Shown here in pieces: positions 1-7,582 of a stretch of 58,594 nucleotides of DNA. Below the pieces are notes generated by a model, which saw only the letters and a program-made list of their open reading frames with translations, did not search any database and had not been told where the DNA came from. Source of the stretch: Hyphomicrobiaceae bacterium. Lineage in GTDB: Bacteria > Pseudomonadota > Alphaproteobacteria > Rhizobiales > Hyphomicrobiaceae. Location of the stretch: assembly GCA_002919265.1 (NCBI GenBank), contig PKEY01000079.1, positions 1-58,594 on the forward strand. The letters are read 5' to 3'. Position 1 is the first letter of the stretch. The number at the start of each line of letters is the position of its first letter. The translations under genes and the position numbers were made by a program.

Positions 1-2
1 GT

Positions 3-899
3 TCCTTCCGCCTTCCAGACATCATGGCCCGCGCCGGCGCGAACCTTGTCGAGGTCGGCACGACGAACCGGACGCATCTCCGCGATTATGAGCAAGCCAT
101 CAGCCAAAACACGGGCCTGATCCTCAAGGCCCACACGTCGAACTACCTGATTCAGGGGTTTACGAAATCTGTTCCGGCCACGGAGCTTGCTGCGCTGGCG
201 CGGCGACATCAGATCCCGTTCATCCATGATTTGGGATCGGGCGCGCTTGTTGATCTCGGCCGGTACGGCCTTCGGCCGGAACCTACGGTTCGCGAATGCC
301 TTGCTGAGGGCGCAGATCTCGTCACCTTCTCCGGAGACAAGCTGCTCGGCGGCCCTCAAGCAGGGATCGTCGCTGGGCGCAAGGATCTGGTTGCGCTCGT
401 GCGCAAGAACCCGATGAAGCGTGCGCTACGGATCGACAAGATCCGTCTGGCGGCCCTGGAAGCGGTGCTCAAGCTTTATCGCGATCCCGACCGACTTCAC
501 CAAACGTTGCCAACAATCAGGTACTTCACCCGTTCGCAACAGGACATTGAGGCTGCAGCGGCCCGCCTGCAGGCGCCGATCGCGGCGGCGGTTGGCCCCG
601 CCTACGTCGTCAGCATTGCCCAATGTAGTAGCCAGATTGGCTCTGGCGCCCTGCCGCTCGAAACCATGCCGAGCTCGGGCATCGCAATCGCTCCAGCCGA
701 GCGGAAGGGCGCGGGCACACGCCTCGAAGCTCTGGCGGCGGCATTCCGCAAACTGCCCGTCCCGGTGATCGGCCGCATCAACAAAGGCGAGTTTCTGCTC
801 GATCTGAGGTGCCTGGACGATGAGGCCAGGTTCCTTGGCCAGCTTGATCAGTTGAGGAGCATTCTCGACGCGAGAAAGCCGTCCGATACAGAAGGCTGA
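3..899 (+). CDS. selA: L-seryl-tRNA(Sec) selenium transferase SelA (5' partial)
   Basis: The reading frame is already open at base 3, and the codons before the first ATG (base 24) encode family-like sequence (SFRLPDI), so the gene starts upstream of the window. SelA is the PLP-dependent enzyme that converts Ser-tRNA(Sec) to Sec-tRNA(Sec) using selenophosphate. The conserved VEVGTTNRTHL stretch is present, as is the PLP-binding lysine in SGDKLLGGPQAG (codon at 339-341). The C-terminal half looks complete and intact. It is followed 127 bp later by selB on the same strand, which fits a selAB operon. Identity is secure; only the N-terminal part cannot be judged. Confidence 0.96.
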   Translation, partial: SFRLPDIMARAGANLVEVGTTNRTHLRDYEQAISQNTGLILKAHTSNYLIQGFTKSVPATELAALARRHQIPFIHDLGSGALVDLGRYGLRPEPTVRECLAEGADLVTFSGDKLLGGPQAGIVAGRKDLVALVRKNPMKRALRIDKIRLAALEAVLKLYRDPDRLHQTLPTIRYFTRSQQDIEAAAARLQAPIAAAVGPAYVVSIAQCSSQIGSGALPLETMPSSGIAIAPAERKGAGTRLEALAAAFRKLPVPVIGRINKGEFLLDLRCLDDEARFLGQLDQLRSILDARKPSDTEG

Positions 900-1026
900 A
901 TGTGCGCATCGAGATCGAGTCGAAGTTAATAGGTATAAGAAGTCGAGAGTTGTAGGTCGGGGTTATCATCAGGCATTTGAATTTGGCGATCGCTCAGAAG
1001 AGACCAGCGGGTTCGGAGGTGACTAG

Positions 1027-3090
1027 ATGATCGTTGGCACCGCCGGACATATCGACCATGGCAAGTCATCACTCGTGATGCGGCTGACGGGCGTTGATCC
1101 CAGCCGGCTCAAGGAAGAAAAAGCCCGCGGCATCACGATCGACCTGGGATTTGCCTATTGGCCGCGATCAAACGGCGAGATCATCGGCTTCGTCGACGTC
1201 CCTGGCCATGAGCGCCTTGTGCACAACATGCTCGCGGGCGCAACCGGCATTGATTACGTGCTGCTCGTTGTCGCCGCAGATGACGGTGTGATGCCGCAGA
1301 CCCGCGAGCACCTGGCAATTGTGGATCTGCTGGGGCTCCAGTACGGCGTCGTCGCCCTTAACAAATGCGATCTCGTCACCCCCGAGCGACTGGCGACCGT
1401 CACAACGGACATCCAAAACGTTCTGCTGGGAACAACACTCGAAGGGTGCGAAATCATCCCGGTCTCGGCGGCAACCGGTGAAGGGGTGGATCTTCTGGCA
1501 GCACACCTCGATGCGGCCCTTGGGCGTGTCAAATCTCGTCCCAAGACTGGGCTGTTCCGCCTCGCCGTGGATCGTTCGTTCACCCTGGCCGGACTAGGTA
1601 CAGCGGTGACGGGCACGGTCCTCTCAGGCAGCGTGCAGATCAACGATCGCGTGCTTGTCAGCCCCTCGGGACTCGAGGCCCGGGTGCGTTCGATTCATGC
1701 ACAGAACCAGCCGGTCGAGCGCGGCGAAGCGGGTCAAAGGTGTGCGCTCGTCCTCAGCGGGCCGCAGATCAGCAAGGAAGCGGTGCATCGCGGAGATGTC
1801 ATTCTCGATCCCGTCTTGCACGCGCCAACGGCCCGTATCGATGCCACTCTCCGCGTCTTGGCGTCGGAACCGAGGCCAATCACACAGTGGTTCCCGGTCA
1901 AAGTGCACCACGCCGCGGCCGAAGTTCCCGGCCGCGTAGTTTTGCTCCAGGATGAGCCCATAGCGCCGGGAGACTCGGCTTTCGTGCAGCTCGTTCTGGA
2001 GCGCCCGATCGCTGCTGCTGCGGGCGACCGGTTCATCATTCGCGATACGACGTCGAGTCGGACCATTGGCGGCGGCATACTCATCGATCTGCGCGCCCCT
2101 GAGCGTCGGCGGCGAACACCGGAACGGCGGGCCACTCTTCTCGGTCTTGCTGAGCAAGATCCGGTGACAGCACTTCAGCGGGTCCTCTCGGTTCCCGGAA
2201 GCTGGATCGATCTCGACGCCTTCTTCCGCGATCGGGCAATGGGGGAAGAAGCGGCTGCGGCCGTGACATCAGAGCTGGGGCTCGTCACGCTGCCCTATGG
2301 AAACAGCCGGGCAGCGATGTTGCCCCAAAACTGGGAGCGTTTCCGGCAGCGCATTGGCGAGCTTCTTGACGAGTTTCACGAGAAAAATCCTGAAAAGCCC
2401 GGCATCGGCTTGGAGCAATTACGTCAGGCCTATGATAGGCCACCGCTCCCGGTTCCGATCTTTACGGCGGCGCTCCGAAAGCTTATCGAAGCGGGTGAGG
2501 TCGCGCTTGATCGCACCTGGGTTCGCCGCCCTGGCCATGAAGTTAAGTTCTCTCCGGAAGAGGAGCAGATCTGGCAAGGCATCAAGCCGATGCTCGCCCA
2601 CGAGCGCTTCCGTCCGCCCCGCGTTCGTGACATCGCCAACGCCATGGATATCCCCGAGGCGTTCGTCCGTCGTCTGTTGCACATGGCAGCACGTCGCGGC
2701 GACGTGGACGAAATCGCGCACGACCATTTCTTCCTGCGCTCAACCGTGCAGGAAATGGCGCAGATCGCTATCGACATTGCCGCCAAATCACCGACTGGCA
2801 AATTCACAGCCGCGGAATTCCGCGATCGCTTGCAGAATGGCCGCAAGGTGGCTATCCAAATTTTGGAATTCTTTGATCGGCACGGATTTACAATCCGTCG
2901 GCAGGATCTTCGCCGTATCAACCCGGCGCGCATCGAATTCTTTGCGCCGAAAGCGCAAGAGCAAGATGGAGGAGTCCCGCTCCCGGTGGAGCGACCGGAC
3001 TTCAAATCCGGGTGGGGCCGTCAGACGGTCTCAGGTGGGTTCGACTCCCATCCTCCTCCGCCAACTTCGACCAGCGAGAAGGTGCAATGA
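1027..3090 (+). CDS. selB: Selenocysteine-specific elongation factor SelB
   Basis: SelB is the EF-Tu-like GTPase that delivers Sec-tRNA(Sec) to ribosomes at UGA codons with a SECIS hairpin. The N-terminal GTPase domain has the P-loop [13 protein letters not shown] (residues 3-15), DVPGHE near residue 60 and NKCD near residue 112. The EF-Tu-like domains follow, then a C-terminal series of winged helices that bind the SECIS RNA. The start ATG has a strong GGAGGTGA site just upstream. The domain homology appears to end around residue 645 ([11 protein letters not shown]). The remaining about 40 codons run straight through the tRNA-Sec gene and stop at a TGA overlapping the next gene's ATG (ATGA). 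The tail composition (Pro/Gly/Ser rich) is what a tRNA read as codons would give, so it is probably not a functional domain. Confidence 0.97.
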   Translation: MIVGTAGHIDHGKSSLVMRLTGVDPSRLKEEKARGITIDLGFAYWPRSNGEIIGFVDVPGHERLVHNMLAGATGIDYVLLVVAADDGVMPQTREHLAIVDLLGLQYGVVALNKCDLVTPERLATVTTDIQNVLLGTTLEGCEIIPVSAATGEGVDLLAAHLDAALGRVKSRPKTGLFRLAVDRSFTLAGLGTAVTGTVLSGSVQINDRVLVSPSGLEARVRSIHAQNQPVERGEAGQRCALVLSGPQISKEAVHRGDVILDPVLHAPTARIDATLRVLASEPRPITQWFPVKVHHAAAEVPGRVVLLQDEPIAPGDSAFVQLVLERPIAAAAGDRFIIRDTTSSRTIGGGILIDLRAPERRRRTPERRATLLGLAEQDPVTALQRVLSVPGSWIDLDAFFRDRAMGEEAAAAVTSELGLVTLPYGNSRAAMLPQNWERFRQRIGELLDEFHEKNPEKPGIGLEQLRQAYDRPPLPVPIFTAALRKLIEAGEVALDRTWVRRPGHEVKFSPEEEQIWQGIKPMLAHERFRPPRVRDIANAMDIPEAFVRRLLHMAARRGDVDEIAHDHFFLRSTVQEMAQIAIDIAAKSPTGKFTAAEFRDRLQNGRKVAIQILEFFDRHGFTIRRQDLRRINPARIEFFAPKAQEQDGGVPLPVERPDFKSGWGRQTVSGGFDSHPPPPTSTSEKVQ
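2968..3063 (+). tRNA. selC: tRNA-Sec (UCA anticodon), inside the 3' end of selB
   Basis: The sequence folds as a bacterial selenocysteine tRNA. The acceptor stem is GGAGGAGT at 2968-2975 against CCTCCTCC at 3052-3059, with discriminator G and an encoded CCA. A 6-bp D stem (CGCTCC/GGAGCG, 2978-2983 with 2988-2993) has a 4-nt loop. The anticodon stem CCGGA/TCCGG carries loop CTTCAAA with anticodon TCA at 3002-3004. There is a long variable arm (about 3012-3034) and a T arm GTGGG/CCCAT around TTCGACT. The extended D stem, long variable arm and UCA anticodon are diagnostic. The eighth acceptor pair reads T2975 opposite C3052, a mismatch, so seven acceptor pairs are clear. The whole gene lies within the selB open frame. 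Confidence 0.96.
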
Positions 3091-3557
3091 GCACGCCCAC
3101 CCAGGAATTCCTGGACCAACTGAAAGCTGCAGCCGTCTCAGCCAATGAAGCGGAGAACGCGTTGCGCAAGCGCATGGCTGAGGAACTTGCGCGGCTCGAG
3201 CGTCAGCGCGCTTTCGCTTATCGCCGTCTGAACCTGATGAACGAGGTGGTCAAAGCGGCAGCCTCAGCGCAAGGTGAGAGCGAGGAGACTGCGCTCGCTC
3301 GTGGCCTTGGCGTCTTGCGCACCGAGTTGGGCTGGACAAGCGAAAACGACACCCGGAAGGCGACGTTGGAACGTTTCGAACGCGTGGTACGGGCCGTCAT
3401 CGCAGGGCTTTCCACCGGCGAGAAAACAGAGCCTGTGCCGGATGTCGCCCAAGAGCTTTCCGGGTTTGAAGCGTGGTACGAATCGACGTTCGGAAAGCCG
3501 TTTTGGATGCTGTTCGATCAGCAAATAGAGGAAATTCCGCTTGTCGAGCCATGCTGA
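3087..3557 (+). CDS. Protein of unknown function in the sel operon (156 aa)
   Basis: I do not recognise this family. The ATG overlaps the selB stop codon (ATGA) and is preceded by GAAGGTG, which lies directly downstream of the tRNA-Sec 3' end, so translation probably starts here. The protein is soluble, with a charged helical N-terminal part (about residues 5-50, rich in Glu/Arg/Ala). A middle helical region follows, and then a C-terminal segment with an aromatic patch (FEAWYESTFGKPFWMLFD), ending in Val-Glu-Pro-Cys. No membrane segment or signal peptide is seen. Its only cysteine is the last residue, immediately before a TGA. The frame stays open after that TGA straight into the DsrE gene. 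Position suggests a role tied to selenium or sulfur handling, but this is inference only. Confidence 0.8.
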   Translation: MSTPTQEFLDQLKAAAVSANEAENALRKRMAEELARLERQRAFAYRRLNLMNEVVKAAASAQGESEETALARGLGVLRTELGWTSENDTRKATLERFERVVRAVIAGLSTGEKTEPVPDVAQELSGFEAWYESTFGKPFWMLFDQQIEEIPLVEPC

Positions 3558-3593
3558 CGACAACCGGCTCTGCTCGATGGACCTCGCTGGAAA

Positions 3594-3971
3594 ATGAAAA
3601 AGCGGCTTTTGATCGTTCTCGTAAACACCGACCCGCGCAATCCGGAGGAACTTGCGGCGCCATTTTATCACGCGGCAGTTGCTGCAGCGATGGATATCGA
3701 GGTTGACGTCATCTGCGCGGCTACAGCCGGCAAGCTCATGCGGAAGGGCGTCGCCGAAACGATCCGCGTAAAGCCCAATCACGAGAAGACGGTCTACGAC
3801 TGGATTCGCGACGCGCACAGAACGGGAGCGCGATTCTGGGCGTGCCCCGCAAACCTCGATCTCTTCGACATGACGGAGGAAGACCTCATACCCGAATGTC
3901 AGGGCCTGATGGGCGCTGCGAAGATGATCGAAAACATCATGTCGGATGACTGCCGCGTTCTGAGCTACTGA
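3594..3971 (+). CDS. DsrE/DsrF-family protein
   Basis: A 125-residue protein with the DsrE fold signature: an N-terminal beta strand (RLLIVLVNTD), a second strand ending in a conserved-position Cys (DVICAATAGKL, C41) and a strand followed by a Cys (ARFWACPANL, C84). Two more cysteines lie at C102 and C120. DsrE-like proteins bind or pass persulfide sulfur, for example in dissimilatory sulfur oxidation and tRNA thiolation (TusBCD). Related domains occur in proteins linked to selenium (YedF). The start ATG has only a weak ribosome site (GGA 2 nt upstream), and the gene is in the same frame as the preceding 156-aa ORF. The next gene starts 8 nt downstream. The exact substrate is unknown. Confidence 0.85.
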   Translation: MKKRLLIVLVNTDPRNPEELAAPFYHAAVAAAMDIEVDVICAATAGKLMRKGVAETIRVKPNHEKTVYDWIRDAHRTGARFWACPANLDLFDMTEEDLIPECQGLMGAAKMIENIMSDDCRVLSY

Positions 3972-3979
3972 GGCGGCTG

Positions 3980-4420
3980 ATGGCACTGATCGAAGGCAAA
4001 GAATACCCCGAGCATCTTTACTACGACCTCGAAAACCAGATGTGGTACGAGCCACTTGATGAGGGCACGGTTCGTACCGGTTTCACGCCTATTGCGATGG
4101 ATTTGGCCGGCGAAATTCTCGTCTTCACGCCGAAGCGGATCGGACACAGGTTTGAGGCGCAAAGATCGTTTGCCATCATCGAAGGCGGAAAATGGGTCGG
4201 TGCGGCGCATGCCGCCTTCTCTGGCGTCGTCGTGAGGGCCAACCCGGAATTGGAACGCCGCCCCGGGCTGCTCAATACCGATCCGTTCGGCGCCGGCTGG
4301 ATGTTGATCGTCCGGCCAGAAGACGAGAATTGGCGCCAAGGTCTGCTGACGGGGGCTGCAATCGGTCCCGCGTTCTCAGCGTGGATTGCGGAAGGAGCTT
4401 ATAAGAAGCGCGCAGGTTGA
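3980..4420 (+). CDS. GcvH-like (lipoyl carrier-like) protein
   Basis: A 146-residue protein resembling the glycine cleavage H protein and the LbpA-type lipoate-binding proteins of sulfur oxidation. The biotinyl/lipoyl fold is recognisable from IAMDLAGEILVF, the segment EGGKWVGAAHAAFSGVVV and the C-terminal DPFGAGWMLIVRP, which matches the H-protein ending. By alignment in my head, K71 in EGGK falls at the lipoyl-lysine position, although the usual surrounding ESVKA is altered. No other glycine-cleavage genes are near, so a role in glycine cleavage is unlikely. It is the last gene of the sel unit and is followed by a terminator hairpin. Its linkage to a DsrE protein recalls sulfur-oxidation loci, where DsrE and LbpA proteins co-occur. 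Confidence 0.78.
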   Translation: MALIEGKEYPEHLYYDLENQMWYEPLDEGTVRTGFTPIAMDLAGEILVFTPKRIGHRFEAQRSFAIIEGGKWVGAAHAAFSGVVVRANPELERRPGLLNTDPFGAGWMLIVRPEDENWRQGLLTGAAIGPAFSAWIAEGAYKKRAG

Positions 4421-4488
4421 TTCTGCGTAAAGCGACATACGCAATTAAACAGTATTCAAGACTAAAGCGAGCTGCGGTCTTACTAAAT

Positions 4489-4512
4489 CGGGAGGACCTT
4501 TCGGCCCTCCCG
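4489..4512. terminator. Bidirectional terminator hairpin between sel operon and metQ
   Basis: Inverted repeat CGGGAGG (4489-4495) and CCTCCCG (4506-4512) with a 10-nt loop, followed on the plus strand by CATTTTCATT. It lies between the convergent GcvH-like gene and metQ. Confidence 0.75.
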
Positions 4513-4523
4513 CATTTTCATTC

Positions 4524-5336
4524 TTACCAAACCGGCACATAAGCGCCCTTAAAGCGGGTCAGGACAAACTCCTTCACCTTATCGGAGTGATATGCCTCGA
4601 CCAGCTTCGCGACCCAAGGCCTCTCACGGTCCTCCTCACGCACGGCGATGATGTTGACCCAAGGACCATCGTTCGTTTCCTTGATGATGGAGTCCTTCAC
4701 CGGATCAAGGCCCGCCTGCACGGCGTAATTGTTGTTGACCGCGGCCGCATCGACGTCTGGCAGAGAGCGTGGGAGCTGCGCGGCATCGAGCTCGATGAAC
4801 TTGAAGTTCTTGGGATTCTCAACGATGTCGAACACGCTGGCCGTGACGCTGTTGCCATCCTTGAGCTTGATGACCCCGTTGGCGTGCAGCAGCTGCAGCG
4901 AGCGCGCGGCATTGGTCGGATCGTTCTGAATAGCGATGGTCGCGCCGTCGGGAATCTCGTCAAAGCTCTTGTACTTGTTGGAATAGAAGCCCATCGGCGA
5001 CGCAATCGTGTAGGCCACCTTCACGAGCTTCCAGTCCGTCTTGGACATCTGATTGGTGAGGTATGGCTCGTGCTGGAACGAGTTTGCCTCGATTTCCTTG
5101 TTCGCCAGCGCCTGGTTCGGGATCACGTAGTCGGTGAATTCGACCACCTTGATATCGAGGAGGCCGCGCTCTTTGGCGACATCCCGAACGACCTCGAGGA
5201 TCTCGGCATGCGGCCCAGCGGTTACACCGACACGAATGGTTTCAGTTTGCGCTGAGGCTGGCGCGCCCGCGTAAGCCGCAACTGCAAAGATTGCGGCAGC
5301 CACCAGGCCGCGCCTAGTCGCTAGAGCCAAGCTCAT
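4524..5336 (-). CDS. metQ: D/L-methionine ABC transporter substrate-binding protein MetQ
   Basis: A 270-residue periplasmic binding protein of the NlpA/MetQ family. It has an N-terminal signal peptide (hydrophobic residues about 10-28, AxA-type cleavage after ASA). The mature protein begins ETIRVGVTAGPHAEILE, then DIKVVEFTDYVIPNQAL and the NSFQHEPYL segment typical of MetQ. No lipobox cysteine is seen, so it is probably a soluble periplasmic protein rather than a lipoprotein. An AGGAGA site precedes the ATG. It is the last gene of the metN-metI-metQ operon and supplies methionine to the importer. Confidence 0.95.
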   Translation of the reverse strand: MSLALATRRGLVAAAIFAVAAYAGAPASAQTETIRVGVTAGPHAEILEVVRDVAKERGLLDIKVVEFTDYVIPNQALANKEIEANSFQHEPYLTNQMSKTDWKLVKVAYTIASPMGFYSNKYKSFDEIPDGATIAIQNDPTNAARSLQLLHANGVIKLKDGNSVTASVFDIVENPKNFKFIELDAAQLPRSLPDVDAAAVNNNYAVQAGLDPVKDSIIKETNDGPWVNIIAVREEDRERPWVAKLVEAYHSDKVKEFVLTRFKGAYVPVW

Positions 5337-5381
5337 GGCACTTTTCTCCTTTGCTTTCCTGAATTCGGATTGATGAAAAGC

Positions 5382-6047
5382 TCAGCGTCTCGGCAGCCGC
5401 TTGTTGAGACGGCGTGAAAGCCAGTCGCCGATGGTTTGCGCGCCCTGCACGAGGCAGATTAGGACAACCACCACGGTTGCCATCACATCCGGCATGAAGC
5501 GCTGATAGCCGTAGCGAATGCCAAGATCCCCAAGACCGCCGCCGCCAACGGCGCCCACCATCGCCGAGTAACCGAGCAAGCTGACAACGGAGAGCGTCAG
5601 TCCCATCGTTATGGCCGGCAGGGCTTCAGGGATCAGGACTTTGCGGACGATCTGGAATGGGGTCGCGCCCATCGCGCGCGCGGCTTCAACGAGACCGTGG
5701 TCAACCTCGCGAATGGCGCTTTCGATAACCCGCGCGATGAAGGGTGTCGCCGCGACGGTAAGCGGAACAATCGCCGCCGTCGTTCCGATGGACGTGCCAG
5801 CGACAAGCCGCGTGAACGGGATGATCGCGACCACGAGAATGATGAATGGCGTCGAGCGCGTCGCATTCACGATGGCGCCGACGATTTTGTTGAGCACTGG
5901 TGCAGCAAACAACTCACCGCGACCGCTGGTGGCGAGGAAAATGCCCAATGGCAAGCCGAACAGTGTGCCCAAGGTGGCGGCGACTGCCACCATGTAAAGG
6001 GTATCGACTGTTGCCGCCGCGATGATTTTTGCGATTTCAAGAGACAT
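5382..6047 (-). CDS. metI: Methionine ABC transporter permease MetI
   Basis: A 221-residue inner-membrane permease with about five membrane segments and the binding-protein-dependent transport EAA loop (VEAARAMGATPFQIVRKVLIPEALP, about residues 140-165). The sequence TRSTPFIILVVAIIPFTRL is typical of MetI. Its start overlaps the 3' end of metN by 11 bp, indicating translational coupling. It forms the channel of the MetNIQ importer. Confidence 0.95.
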   Translation of the reverse strand: MSLEIAKIIAAATVDTLYMVAVAATLGTLFGLPLGIFLATSGRGELFAAPVLNKIVGAIVNATRSTPFIILVVAIIPFTRLVAGTSIGTTAAIVPLTVAATPFIARVIESAIREVDHGLVEAARAMGATPFQIVRKVLIPEALPAITMGLTLSVVSLLGYSAMVGAVGGGGLGDLGIRYGYQRFMPDVMATVVVVLICLVQGAQTIGDWLSRRLNKRLPRR

Positions 6048-7134
6048 AGCCGATCACCTTTGCATCCTGTCCGACCTGGGAGAGGGCTTCCAAAGCCGCG
6101 CCTGACGTCTCACTCGGCACCGTGATGAGCCAGGCTGCGAAGGGCTTGCCGCTGAGGGTGCCGGTGCGGCCGGCGACAATACCAAACCGGTCACCGAGCG
6201 CCGTCGCCAACCTGTTGAGGAGCAACGTGCCGGCATCGGTTTCGGCTGACGTCACCTGAAGGATCGCACTGCCGCCCGTTTGCGGGTGCTGCTGCAGGCG
6301 CGCCGCGAGTTCTGCCGGAAGTTCCAGACCCGTGACGCTCCGCACGAAGTTCTCAGTGATCGGATGGGACGGCTTCAGAAACACGTCGAGCACACGCCCC
6401 TGCTCGACGATCCTGCCCGCGTCGAGAACTGCGACCCGATTGCAGATTTCCTGGATGACGGGGATTTCGTGCGTGATCAGAACGATGGTTACGCCGAGCG
6501 TGCGATTGACGTCCGACAGCAGCGCCAGAATTGACGACGTCGTTTCTGGGTCGAGCGCCGACGTCGCCTCATCGCACAGCAGGACGGACGGCTCTGTCGC
6601 CAGCGCACGCGCAATGCCAACCCGCTGCTTCTGCCCGCCGGACAATTCGGAAGGATACCGGTCGTGCTTGTCGGCGAGGCCCACCAGCTCGAGCAGCGGC
6701 GGCACGCGACGCTTGATTTCCTCGCGACTGCGGCCGGCAATTTCGAGCGGCAGCGCCACATTCCCAAATGCTGTGCGCGAAGACAGCAAGTTGAAATGCT
6801 GGAAGATCATTCCAGTCTTGCGCCGGGTGTGAATGAGGTCGCGCTCCGACAGGCCCGTGATGTCTACCCCATCGACCACAACGCGCCCCGCCGTGGCGCG
6901 CTCAAGACCGTTGATCAAACGGATGAGTGTCGATTTTCCTGCCCCGGAGCGGCCAATCACGCCGAATATGTCGCCGCGCTGGACGGTAAAGCTTACATCC
7001 TTGAGAGCTGTCACCGTTTCGGCGCCGCCGCGTGGTCTGTACGTCTTCGACACGCCTTGGAATTCAATGATTGGCTTCGACGCCTGCCGCCCCTCTACGG
7101 CAATCAATTGCTCAGTTCTGACCGGTGCGTTCAT
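6037..7134 (-). CDS. metN: Methionine ABC transporter ATP-binding protein MetN
   Basis: A 365-residue ABC ATPase. It has Walker A GRSGAGKST (about residues 61-69), signature LSGGQKQRVGIARAL (about 164-178), Walker B LLCDEATSALD and the switch histidine in VLITHEIPV. The roughly 80-residue C-terminal extension (ILQVTSAETDAGTLLLNRLA...) is the NIL/ACT-like domain through which methionine trans-inhibits the transporter. It is the first gene of the metNIQ operon. No SAM riboswitch could be recognised in its leader. Confidence 0.95.
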   Translation of the reverse strand: MNAPVRTEQLIAVEGRQASKPIIEFQGVSKTYRPRGGAETVTALKDVSFTVQRGDIFGVIGRSGAGKSTLIRLINGLERATAGRVVVDGVDITGLSERDLIHTRRKTGMIFQHFNLLSSRTAFGNVALPLEIAGRSREEIKRRVPPLLELVGLADKHDRYPSELSGGQKQRVGIARALATEPSVLLCDEATSALDPETTSSILALLSDVNRTLGVTIVLITHEIPVIQEICNRVAVLDAGRIVEQGRVLDVFLKPSHPITENFVRSVTGLELPAELAARLQQHPQTGGSAILQVTSAETDAGTLLLNRLATALGDRFGIVAGRTGTLSGKPFAAWLITVPSETSGAALEALSQVGQDAKVIGYVS

Positions 7135-7582
7135 GGAGGCGAATCCCCATAAGGATTGGGTGCGGACGATCGCGCGAATTCAGCGCGATGCCCGGTTTGG
7201 ATTTCCGATGTCGACGGGAAGTACTAGGCCAGCGTCAGCGGCACATTCGGCCGCAACAGAACGAGCGATAACAGAGATGGTGAGGACGGCGCTGGTTCAT
7301 TCGGATGGCTCTCAATTCTTCGCGCAAGAGTACTGACGCCGTCGTTCGTGACTACGAATAATTTTTGATATCGATATTCCCAAAACTTCGCTTGCCCCTC
7401 CGGGAGTGCAGCATGTTAACAAAGGGCACGCACTCGCAATTAAATTCTCCATGATCCGCGAATATGCGTAAACGATTCCAACACCTCTGACAGAAAGTCG
7501 CTTTCCGTAGAATGGCGTTGCGCTATACTGCCACCGGAACCGGGCCTGACGCAAGCTCGCCAGCGCAGTGATTGGGTGATCG
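7135..7582. other. Intergenic region between divergent metN and the LysR gene
   Basis: 448 bp with no convincing gene. It must hold both promoters. A hairpin TCGCGC/GCGCGA (7170-7188) sits in the metN leader. An AT-rich patch contains the palindrome ATATCGATAT at 7368-7377. A good -10 element for the LysR gene lies near 7524. I saw no known riboswitch consensus. Confidence 0.6.
7501..7529 (+). promoter_or_regulatory. Candidate sigma-70 promoter of the CysB-like regulator
   Basis: TATACT at 7524-7529 is close to the -10 consensus, with a weak -35-like CTTTCC at 7501-7506 (17-bp spacer). The position is about 54 bp before the start codon at 7583. The -35 match is poor, so this is tentative. 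Confidence 0.35.

Noticed and set aside
7135..7330. Possible SAM riboswitch before metN
   Set aside because: Only a short GC hairpin was seen; none of the conserved SAM-II or SAM/SAH core sequences could be matched.
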